Below, in pieces: positions 38,680-46,686 of a stretch of 64,000 bases of DNA; positions within the stretch are counted from its first letter, which is position 1; each line of letters starts with the position of its first letter. The notes beneath the pieces were generated by a model. It searched no databases, was not told the origin of the DNA, and saw only the letters and a list, made by a program, of their open reading frames with translations. Made by a program: the position numbers and the translations under genes. Origin of the DNA: Chloroflexota bacterium (GTDB lineage Bacteria > Chloroflexota > UBA6077 > FW602-bin22); contig VGOZ01000003.1 in the NCBI GenBank assembly GCA_016875715.1, forward strand, positions 1 to 64,000, read 5' to 3'.

Positions 38680-39921
38680 TCAGTCCGCGCCGGGAACCTC
38701 GATGAGTCCGAGATCGCCGTCCATCTCGCGCTGTGCGAGGTCGTGATCTCCGGACTCCACCTGATCCAGCGAGATGGCGCGCTGCAGGCGGGCGCTCTCC
38801 AAGACCGCGCACACAAGGGCCACGTCCCGCCTTCCGCCCAGCGCGTCGACCTCGGGCAGGGAGCCCTTGAGGATCACGTCGCCGAACCCGTGCAACTCCA
38901 TCGCCAGGAGCTTCCGATCGATCTCTGGCGTACTGAGGCGGTAGGACGTCGGCCGTTCCACGCCGAACAGATGGGCGCCGAGCGCATCCAGCCGATAAGA
39001 CGGGGCGTACTCGAGAAGGGCGTCATCGGTAAGTGAACGACCTTCGATCAGGTCGAGGCGTGGGCTGCGCCCAGAGGCGTCCACCGGTGCGACGATCGAC
39101 CCTCTGGACCCGTACAGCACGCGCTGGCGCACCATCTGACCCGCGGCCGCAGCGTTGAGGCACCACTGGCCCACAATGCCGTGGCGGAACTGGAGAACGG
39201 CCGTCAGGAGATCGTGCGCAGTCGCACCGATCCACTCCCCCTCGCGCGCACCACGACCGACACGGCGGCGGCGGCGGCGTACGAGCCGTGTCGCACCCAT
39301 CACGCTCTCAATATCGCCGCCGAAATAGCGCAGAAGGCTGGCCGTGTGTATGCCCAGGTCGAGGAGGAGACCGCCCGACAGCGCGTCGTGGCGCCATTCC
39401 GAGCCCAGGACGCGGTCGCCCCCGCGTGCGGAAGTCTCAAGCACCATCGCGGGATCGCCAATGGCCCCATCGTCGATCATCGCGCGGATGAGCCGATTCA
39501 TGGGATCTCGTCGGAAGTTCTCAGCCACGGAGAGGCGACCGCGCGAACGGCGCGACGCGCGAATCAGAAGGTTGCACGCGCGGATGGTGATGGCGAGCGG
39601 CTTCTCGACTTGAACGTGTAACCCGCGGTCCAGACACTCGATTGCTATGCGATGATGGCTGCGCGGATCGGTGACGATGTCGACGCCGGCCAGACTATCC
39701 ACCGCCTCAGCCATGGTCGCGATCGACTGAAAGACGCGCGGACGAGAACCCAGGAGAACGCGACACTCCTCAGCCATCTGCTCGACGGCCCGATCGTTCA
39801 GGTCGCACACCGCGGCAACCTCGACATTCGCGAACGGCGTCGCCGCGAGTTCGGCATAACCCGCCACGTGGCGGCGACCCATCGGGCCACACCCGACGAT
39901 GCCGACGCGAGCGCGCTGCAT
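38680..39921 (-). CDS. Gfo/Idh/MocA family oxidoreductase
   Basis: RVGIVGCGPMGRRHVAGYAEL, GLHVQVEKPLAI motifs. Confidence 0.9.
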   Translation of the reverse strand: MQRARVGIVGCGPMGRRHVAGYAELAATPFANVEVAAVCDLNDRAVEQMAEECRVLLGSRPRVFQSIATMAEAVDSLAGVDIVTDPRSHHRIAIECLDRGLHVQVEKPLAITIRACNLLIRASRRSRGRLSVAENFRRDPMNRLIRAMIDDGAIGDPAMVLETSARGGDRVLGSEWRHDALSGGLLLDLGIHTASLLRYFGGDIESVMGATRLVRRRRRRVGRGAREGEWIGATAHDLLTAVLQFRHGIVGQWCLNAAAAGQMVRQRVLYGSRGSIVAPVDASGRSPRLDLIEGRSLTDDALLEYAPSYRLDALGAHLFGVERPTSYRLSTPEIDRKLLAMELHGFGDVILKGSLPEVDALGGRRDVALVCAVLESARLQRAISLDQVESGDHDLAQREMDGDLGLIEVPGAD

Positions 39922-39952
39922 GGAGGAGGCAGGCTACCCCAGCACATAGTGG

Positions 39953-40000
39953 TTGACAATATCGAACGTCCGTTCTACGATGATAGTAGAACAAACGTTC
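39953..40000 (+). promoter_or_regulatory. Sigma70-like promoter with two LexA-type (SOS) boxes
   Basis: TTGACA (39953-39958), 17-nt spacer, TACGAT (39976-39981); GAAC-GTCC-GTTC at 39964-39975 (in spacer) and GAAC-AAAC-GTTC at 39989-40000. Confidence 0.78.
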
Positions 40001-40016
40001 TAGTGAGGGTACGGCG

Positions 40017-40235
40017 ATGCGCACGACGCAACTGACGCTGTTTCCGGAGTCCAGGCGCCGATCGCGTGCGATGCATCCGGCTGGAGCACGCCGGCGGCAT
40101 GGGGATGTCGCCGCGCTGGAGTCACAGGCGCGTGGGGCGCGCCAGGGCGCAAATCTGCACTCGGCGTTTGTGTCCTTCTGGGCGACGCTCTCCCCTGAGC
40201 GGCGTGCCGAGTTGCGCTCCCGCCTCGCGGCGTGA
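40017..40235 (+). CDS. Small SOS-regulated protein with N-terminal QLTLF (putative beta-clamp-binding motif)
   Basis: 72-aa ORF MRTTQLTLFPESRRRSR...LHSAFVSFWATLSPERRAELRSRLAA directly downstream of the LexA-box promoter with GAGGG-type RBS. Confidence 0.7.
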   Translation: MRTTQLTLFPESRRRSRAMHPAGARRRHGDVAALESQARGARQGANLHSAFVSFWATLSPERRAELRSRLAA

Positions 40236-40242
40236 GCGGACT

Positions 40243-41817
40243 TCAGCGATAGACCCCGAACGTGCGGACGCCCGGCGAGGTGCCCGGGCCGGTCGACGTA
40301 ATGGCGATGCGCAGGTAGGCGACATCCGGCACGGGCGTGGCGAAGACGAAGGACACAGTGTCGCCATCCGCCTTCGTGCCGTTCGCGATCTCCTCATTGG
40401 CGATCTCGTCGAAGTTGCCGTTTCGGAGGATGATGCGCGCCGTCACGGGCCCAGTTCCGCTGAATGCGAGCCGGGCCTGCACTGCGGACACGGTATCGGC
40501 CGCGGAGAGCGTCACGGTGACCGTGCGAGACGTGCCGGAGGTGGCCTAGCCTGTCGCGAGCCAGTAGGTCGATGCGTTCTGATCGTTCGGACCTCCCGCG
40601 AGCGCATCGACGGCGTGCGCGGCGAGATGATCGTTCGGTGCATCCGAGGCGATCTCGATCCCCGGTGGGGGTGTGGGTGTCGGGGTCAGGGTCGGCGTGG
40701 CTGATGACGTCGGCGTGGCGGAGGCCGTGGATGTCGGCGTCGGCGAGGGGGTGACCGGGGCTGTCGACGTCGCGGACGGAGTCGACGTGGCTGTGTTGGA
40801 GGGTGTCGCCATCGGGGTCGGGATTGTCGTGGCGGTCGCGGTGGGAGTTCCGGTCAAGGTGTGGGTCGGCGTCGCGGCAGGCGTGGGTGTCGCGGTCCCT
40901 GTCGGCGAACTGGTGGACGTTGCCGTCCAGGTCGGAGTTGCTGTAGGCGTCGCCGTGGAGGTGCTGGTGGGAGTGGCGGTGGGGGTCTCGGTCGGCGAGG
41001 GGATCCACGTCGGGGTTGTCGATGCCGTGGCAGTGGACGTCCAGGTCGGTGTCGGTGTCCCGGTTGCACTGGCGGCGGCCGTCGGCGACGCAGCGGGCGT
41101 TCCGTTGGGTGTGGCGGTGGAGGTGGAACTCGGAGCCAGCGTGAGCGTCGGCGTCACAGTCGCGCTGGAAGTCCGGGTAGATGGTGACGGATCGGCGCGA
41201 TTGGCCGCGACCCGCCCCAGAGCAAGTGTTAGCTCGAGCCCACCGCCAGCGGCGCGCAAACGCAGGCTCTGCACGGCGTTCCGTGTACGGAAATGCAGGA
41301 GATACTCTCGCTTCCCCTGTACCTCCTCCCGCGCCAGCCACGCACGTGACTCATTCCCGACGACATCGGTCCCGATCGGCAGCCAGGCGTCATTCTTGCA
41401 GCGCTCCAGATCGCCGATCACCAGCGAGGCGAGTGCGGCGCTGCCGAACGTCGCGACCAGATGATCGATTTGAATCACGCCAGCAATGCCATCGGGGCGC
41501 AGGAGCGACCGCTGGGCGGACGCGTTCGCGCCGGTTCGCTGCGGCGTCGCGCTGCCGCCGCAGGTGGTGTAAAGATCGTCGGACGTGGTCGGACCAGAGG
41601 CAGTGAGATCGAGGAAGACGAACTGTCCGGTGATCGAGCGCACGTCGCTGGGCGCCAGGACGATTGCTGCGACCGGAAGCTCGACGATCGGATTTTCCGG
41701 AACGGCGCGGTAGCCGACCGGAACGTAGGAGCGGTAGGCCGTCTGCGTGCGGGCGACATCGCATGCGGTCGTAACGAGGACGAGCAGAACCAGCGCGAGC
41801 CCCCGTGTCGGGCTCAC
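40243..41817 (-). pseudogene. Lipoprotein with long Thr/Pro/Ala/Ser-rich stalk, interrupted by in-frame TAG at 40546-40548
   Basis: [11 protein letters not shown] lipobox, globular domain, ~180-aa [14 protein letters not shown]-type linker, then ...YWLATG-[TAG]-ATSGTSRTVTVTLSAADTVSAVQARLAFSG... in the same frame. Confidence 0.65.
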
Positions 41818-42065
41818 GTGCCGCTTGTGCGGAGGCGGCCGTTACGTCAACGCTCGCGGTCGCCGGCGGCCTGTTCGAAAGACGTAAGAGGGGGCGCAGC
41901 CTTCCACCGCTCGCGCACGAAGGGAGCCCGATCGTCGAAGTCACGCATCGGCGCGGATCACCGATTCGGTAGTCTTGGAACATTCTGCCCGGACGGGCTG
42001 TGGGCAGGAGGATACCACCGCTGCTCTATAATCGGTCGGATCATACAGAGACGCTGAGCGATGCG

Positions 42066-42464
42066 ATGGCACGCGGCAGGCAGCGGATCCGACAGCGCGG
42101 GAGCCGTCAACAATGGGCGGTTGCGCGTGCCTTCAAAGGCTCCCCATCGGACGAGGGTGGTGGCGAAACCGTCGGAAGCGAGGTCGAAGTGGCGATACGA
42201 CCTGACGTGATCACAACTGCGCGTTGCGGTCTGTGCAAGAAGGTCACCGAGCAGAAGATGGTCGGCGGGCAGGTGAACGTGCTGATCCCCTACTCGCGGT
42301 GCTTCAGTTGTAACGCCGTGCGGTGTGAGGAGTGCTGGGACGATCCCGACGACCCCTGCGATGGGATGGACGAACATGAGTTCCTCAAGGTGCGACTGAG
42401 CGAGGAGGGCGTTCCACGCACCGCCAATTTCCAGACGTACGTGCGGAGTCGGATCGAGCGCTGA
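42066..42464 (+). CDS. Hypothetical protein with Cys-rich zinc-binding-like motif
   Basis: CGLCKK...SRCFSCNAVRCEECWDDPDDPC. Confidence 0.6.
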   Translation: MARGRQRIRQRGSRQQWAVARAFKGSPSDEGGGETVGSEVEVAIRPDVITTARCGLCKKVTEQKMVGGQVNVLIPYSRCFSCNAVRCEECWDDPDDPCDGMDEHEFLKVRLSEEGVPRTANFQTYVRSRIER

Positions 42465-42477
42465 CGATCGCGCCGCA

Positions 42478-43404
42478 TTGGCTGAGGCACGCGCCGTGTC
42501 CGTAGAGACATCCGGGTCCCCGGCAGAGTTCATCGCGACGCGACGACTCGGGCCGTGTACTGTCACGGTCATCCGCGAGGGCGATATCCGCTGGGAACCG
42601 GATGTGCGTCGAGGCGACGGAAGTCCGGTGCCGCTCGACCTCTGGCGCGGCGTCGTTCCGTCGGCGGACGAGCGTGGCGGCGCCTCGATTCCCTGCAACT
42701 GCGTTCTCATCCGGGTGGATGATGTTCTGGCAGTGGTCGACCCCTGTTTTGGCGAGGCCACGGAGGATGGTCCGTGGCCCGAGTATGGCCTGCAGCGAAC
42801 TGCCGGACGCGAGGCTGCGTTCCGACTGCTCGGAATCGCACCGGAGCACGTGACGCATGTCTTGCTCTCGCACCTCCACGGCGATCACATCGATGGATGC
42901 ACGATCGTGCGGAATGGCGAGCGCGCACCCCGCTACCCGCGGGCGCGATATGTCCTACAGCGGCAGGAGTGGGAGCCCGCACGCGGCAGCGATGATCCCC
43001 TGGGCCTTGCCTCGCGGCACCTCCTGGCCGTGGAGGCGCACGGGCAGCTCGATCTCATCGATGGCGACGTGGAGATCGGGTCGGGCCTCTGGGTTCGCCA
43101 TCGGCCGGGTGAGAGTCGTGGCCACGCGATCGTGGAGGTGACCGCCGGCGCGCACGCGTTCTTCCATCTGACCGATCTCTTCCACTTCGCCTGTGAGGTG
43201 GAGCACCAGGACTGGGCGCCGCGGGGCGTCGATATCGTCACGGCGCGTCGGTCGCGTGGGCTGGTGTGCAAGAGCGTCGAGGCAGCGCACGCGCTCTGCA
43301 CCTTCGGCCATGCTGGTCCGCCCTGTTTCGGTCACATCGAGCGTGCTGGCAACGGGTACGCCTGGCGCTGGGAGACGATGCCCGGTGACTCGCAGCCGCG
43401 GTAA
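42478..43404 (+). CDS. MBL-fold metallo-hydrolase
   Basis: HVLLSHLHGDHIDGC and HRPGESRGHAIVEV motifs. Confidence 0.85.
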   Translation: MAEARAVSVETSGSPAEFIATRRLGPCTVTVIREGDIRWEPDVRRGDGSPVPLDLWRGVVPSADERGGASIPCNCVLIRVDDVLAVVDPCFGEATEDGPWPEYGLQRTAGREAAFRLLGIAPEHVTHVLLSHLHGDHIDGCTIVRNGERAPRYPRARYVLQRQEWEPARGSDDPLGLASRHLLAVEAHGQLDLIDGDVEIGSGLWVRHRPGESRGHAIVEVTAGAHAFFHLTDLFHFACEVEHQDWAPRGVDIVTARRSRGLVCKSVEAAHALCTFGHAGPPCFGHIERAGNGYAWRWETMPGDSQPR

Positions 43405-43482
43405 CGCCGACCTGCCCATCCGGGGTCGTGCCGAGGCGCATGAGTTGCCGTGCCAGATTGAGCGCCCTACGATCCTCGACGG

Positions 43483-44724
43483 ATGACCGATCGCCCCGCG
43501 ACCGGCGGCCGGTCGGTCGCAATCTGGTTCTTCGCTGGCACGACGCTCGCCCTCGGGACTCTCCTTGCGGTCCTGCTCTGGGCGCTCCTGGCGAGCGGCC
43601 TCATCGGTCCTCTGGGCCTGTTCATCGCGTCGACCGTGCGGCCGGCGGGCAGCGTGACCGCGATCGGCGCCTCACCGCCCCCGCCACCCGCGACCGCCAC
43701 GCCGGCGCTGCCGTCGGTCCAGCCAGGCAGCGTGTCCACCCCCAACCCGACCGTCCCGCCTCTCACACCGGCCGCGCCGACCGTGGCGAGGAGCGCCACG
43801 GCGACAGCCCAGGCCTCGGGAACGACTGTGGGGCGCGTCGGAACCGCGATCGAGTCCGACACCTGGCAGTTCCTACTCACCTCGGTCGATGTCGCACCGG
43901 CCGCGACGGGACGCCGGGTCGCGGTCACGTTCTCGATCAAGAACAACGGGTCGCGGGCGGCGACGCTCTCGATCCCACGGACCCGTGAGGCTCTCCCGCC
44001 GCGCTCCCCGGCGAGCCGTGATGCGAGCGCTGCGTTCCAGCCAGTCCAGTTCGTGGAACCACCGGCACTGACGCTGCGCATCGAGGACGCGAACGGCAGC
44101 GAGTACGGCGGCGGGTTTCTCAGCGCGACCGGGGAAGAGAACGGGAACTTCACCTTCCTGTCCGCGCCGGGCGATGCCATCGATCTAGCCTATGTGTTCC
44201 CGCTTCCGATTGCGGCGATCGATCCGCTCGTACTGAAAGTGCGTTTCGGGATCGGCGCGGGAAGCATCAGCCGGACGATCCCGCTGCTTCACGGCTATCG
44301 CGCCTCCCCGGCGTTGCGCTCGAGCGACGCGCCGGACATCCGCGGGCGGGAGCAGCGCATCGAGGTGGGCGAGATCTGGTCGCTCACCGCGCTCTCCCTC
44401 ACCACCGCGAGCGGGCCGAATCGATCGAAGCGCGTGACGCTGCACCTCAGCGCCGAGAACCGGACAACGCGACCCCTCGTGGTGGGCGCCACGCTCGATG
44501 ATCCCACCGGCCAGGATCGCGATTTCTACATCGTCGACGCGGCCGGCGTCCTGGCCTATAGCGCGGGCGAATCGATGCCGCGCAACGTGATCCCGCCTCG
44601 GGCCGTCCGCACCGTCGACGTCCCCCTGGAGGCACCGGAGGCGTTCGCGAACGCCGGGCCGTACCGCGTCACGGTTATCGTCAGCCCTCGTTACAACCTG
44701 TTTGCGCGCTTCCGCCTGGACTGA
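43483..44724 (+). CDS. Membrane-anchored hypothetical protein (DUF4352-like repeats)
   Basis: N-terminal TM, Pro-rich linker, immunoglobulin-like beta-rich regions (VGTAIESDTWQFLLTSVDVAPAATGRRVAVTFSIKNNGS). Confidence 0.6.
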   Translation: MTDRPATGGRSVAIWFFAGTTLALGTLLAVLLWALLASGLIGPLGLFIASTVRPAGSVTAIGASPPPPPATATPALPSVQPGSVSTPNPTVPPLTPAAPTVARSATATAQASGTTVGRVGTAIESDTWQFLLTSVDVAPAATGRRVAVTFSIKNNGSRAATLSIPRTREALPPRSPASRDASAAFQPVQFVEPPALTLRIEDANGSEYGGGFLSATGEENGNFTFLSAPGDAIDLAYVFPLPIAAIDPLVLKVRFGIGAGSISRTIPLLHGYRASPALRSSDAPDIRGREQRIEVGEIWSLTALSLTTASGPNRSKRVTLHLSAENRTTRPLVVGATLDDPTGQDRDFYIVDAAGVLAYSAGESMPRNVIPPRAVRTVDVPLEAPEAFANAGPYRVTVIVSPRYNLFARFRLD

Positions 44725-44727
44725 CGG

Positions 44728-45672
44728 TCACGCCGCACGGCGAGTATCTAGCGCGTCGCGTAGACCATCGCCGACGAAATTGACGCAGAGCACCGCCAGG
44801 AAGATGCACATGCCCGGGAAGATGGCCATCAACGGATTGAGCGTGATGTAGTTCTGGGCGTCGTTGAGAAGGCGACCCCAGGTCGGGAAGTCCGGCGGAA
44901 AACCGAGGCCTAGGAAGGAGAGTGTCGCCTCGGCGATCATCGCCGAGCCGACCGCCAGTGTCGCCGAGACGATGACAGGGCTGAGCGTGTTCGGCAGCAT
45001 GTGACGCAGGATGATCCGGCCTGGCCCGACGCCGAGGCAGCGGCACGCCTCGATGAACTCCCGCTCCCGCAGCGAGAGGAACCCGGCGCGGACGAGACGA
45101 GACGTGGCCATCCAGTTGAGCCCGCCGATGACGGAGACGATCATCACGAACACGCCGATTTCCGGGCCCAGCGCGTTCACGAAGATCGGCCTGAAGAGGT
45201 ATGTGACAACGAGCAGCAACGGCAGTTGCGGGATCGAGAGGAAGACCTCGATCACACGGGAGAGAACCAGATCGACCTTTCCGCCGAAGAACCCCGCGCT
45301 GGCACCCACGAAGACGCCGATGGAGATGGAGATGAGCATCGCCGCGATGCCCACGGCGACCGAGACGCGACCGCCGAGCAAGACCCGGGCGAACGTGTCC
45401 CGGCCCAGATCGTCCGTTCCCATCGGGTGATCCCAGGTCACGCCGGCGTTGGACCGCGTGAAGTCGATCTGGCCGACCGGTATCGTCCATACGAACGGAC
45501 CGGCCACCACCGTCACGGCGATGAGGAGGTAGAGCACGAGACCGAACCGCGCCAGGTTGTGGGCGCGGAACCGGCGCCAGGCATCACCCCAGAGCGTCCG
45601 CTCAGGCAGATCCAGGATGGAATCAGAGCCCGGAGCAGACGCTGTGGGGTAGGTGGCGACGACGCGAGCCAT
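44728..45672 (-). CDS. ABC transporter permease (DppC/OppC-like)
   Basis: HPMGTDDLGRDTFARVLLGGRVSV and EACRCLGVGPGRIILRHMLPN motifs. Confidence 0.93.
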   Translation of the reverse strand: MARVVATYPTASAPGSDSILDLPERTLWGDAWRRFRAHNLARFGLVLYLLIAVTVVAGPFVWTIPVGQIDFTRSNAGVTWDHPMGTDDLGRDTFARVLLGGRVSVAVGIAAMLISISIGVFVGASAGFFGGKVDLVLSRVIEVFLSIPQLPLLLVVTYLFRPIFVNALGPEIGVFVMIVSVIGGLNWMATSRLVRAGFLSLREREFIEACRCLGVGPGRIILRHMLPNTLSPVIVSATLAVGSAMIAEATLSFLGLGFPPDFPTWGRLLNDAQNYITLNPLMAIFPGMCIFLAVLCVNFVGDGLRDALDTRRAA

Positions 45673-46616
45673 CAGGCGTACCTTACGCGCGGGTCGAGAA
45701 CGCCGTAGAGCACGTCGGCGATCAGCGTCATCACGACCACCAGCACCGATGAGAGGAGGACGATACCCATCACGACGGGCGTATCGCCGTCCTGAATCGA
45801 TTTGATGAGCAGCGCACCCATGCCCGGCACGCGGAAGATCTGCTCGGTCACGACCGCGCCGGTGAACACGTTCGGCAGCTGAAGCGCGATGAGGGTGACG
45901 ACCGGAAAGAGGGCGTTCCGGAGCACGTGTCGGACGACCACGATGCTCTCGCGCAGCCCCTTGGCGCGCGCGGTGCGGGCGTAGTCCTGCCCCAGGTTAT
46001 CGAGCATCGACGCGCGGACGAATCGGGCCAGCGAGGCAGCCTGAAACAGCGCCAGAACCGCGACGGGCATGATCATCTGTTTGATCTGCACCCAGAGATC
46101 TTTCGTGTTTCCATCGTAGACGAATGGCAGCCAGTTCAAGTTGACACTGAAAATGATGATGAGGATGAGGCCGGTGAAGAACGTCGGTAGAGAAAATCCA
46201 ACGAAACTCAGTGTTGTGACAATCTGATCAATCATGGAGTACTGCCGAACAGCAGTGATCACACCGAGGGGTATCGCGATGAGAATCGCGATGGCATACG
46301 CGGTGCCGATCACGAGGATCGTGGTGGAAAGGCGCTGAGCGATCAGCGTGAGGACGTTCACGCGACTGGCGAAGGAGTACCCCCAGTCGCCCTGGAGCAT
46401 CGAACCGACCCATTTGACGTACCGGATGTGCATCGGCTGATCGAGCCCGAACTGGCGGCGCACGTTTTCGCGCACCTCTGCCGGCACGTCGGGATTCGCC
46501 GCGAACTGTGCGAGGGGGTCACCGGGCGCCAGCGCCAGGATGCCAAAGACGATGGCGCTGATCAGGATCAGCGTCGGTATCGAGATGGTCACCCGTCGCA
46601 GGAGGTAGGTCGTCAC
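45672..46616 (-). CDS. ABC transporter permease (DppB/OppB-like)
   Basis: YLLRRVTISIPTLILISAIVF, DYARTARAKGLRESIVVVRHVLRNA motifs. Confidence 0.93.
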   Translation of the reverse strand: MTTYLLRRVTISIPTLILISAIVFGILALAPGDPLAQFAANPDVPAEVRENVRRQFGLDQPMHIRYVKWVGSMLQGDWGYSFASRVNVLTLIAQRLSTTILVIGTAYAIAILIAIPLGVITAVRQYSMIDQIVTTLSFVGFSLPTFFTGLILIIIFSVNLNWLPFVYDGNTKDLWVQIKQMIMPVAVLALFQAASLARFVRASMLDNLGQDYARTARAKGLRESIVVVRHVLRNALFPVVTLIALQLPNVFTGAVVTEQIFRVPGMGALLIKSIQDGDTPVVMGIVLLSSVLVVVMTLIADVLYGVLDPRVRYA

Positions 46617-46642
46617 CCGGTACCTCGATCCTCTGGAAGAAT

Positions 46643-46675
46643 GGGGTGGCCCGAGTGCGTTGCCCGGGCCACCCC
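46643..46675. terminator. Strong intercistronic hairpin between solute-binding gene and permease gene
   Basis: GGGGTGGCCCG / CGGGCCACCCC perfect 11-bp inverted repeat, loop 11 nt; no long U-tract, so could be an attenuator or mRNA stabiliser. Confidence 0.65.
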
Positions 46676-46686
46676 GTCACGACGGA

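Noticed and set aside
40640-41200. CRISPR-like or minisatellite array
   Set aside because: Repeats are degenerate short-period coding repeats for Thr/Pro residues with no spacer structure; no CRISPR array found anywhere in the window.
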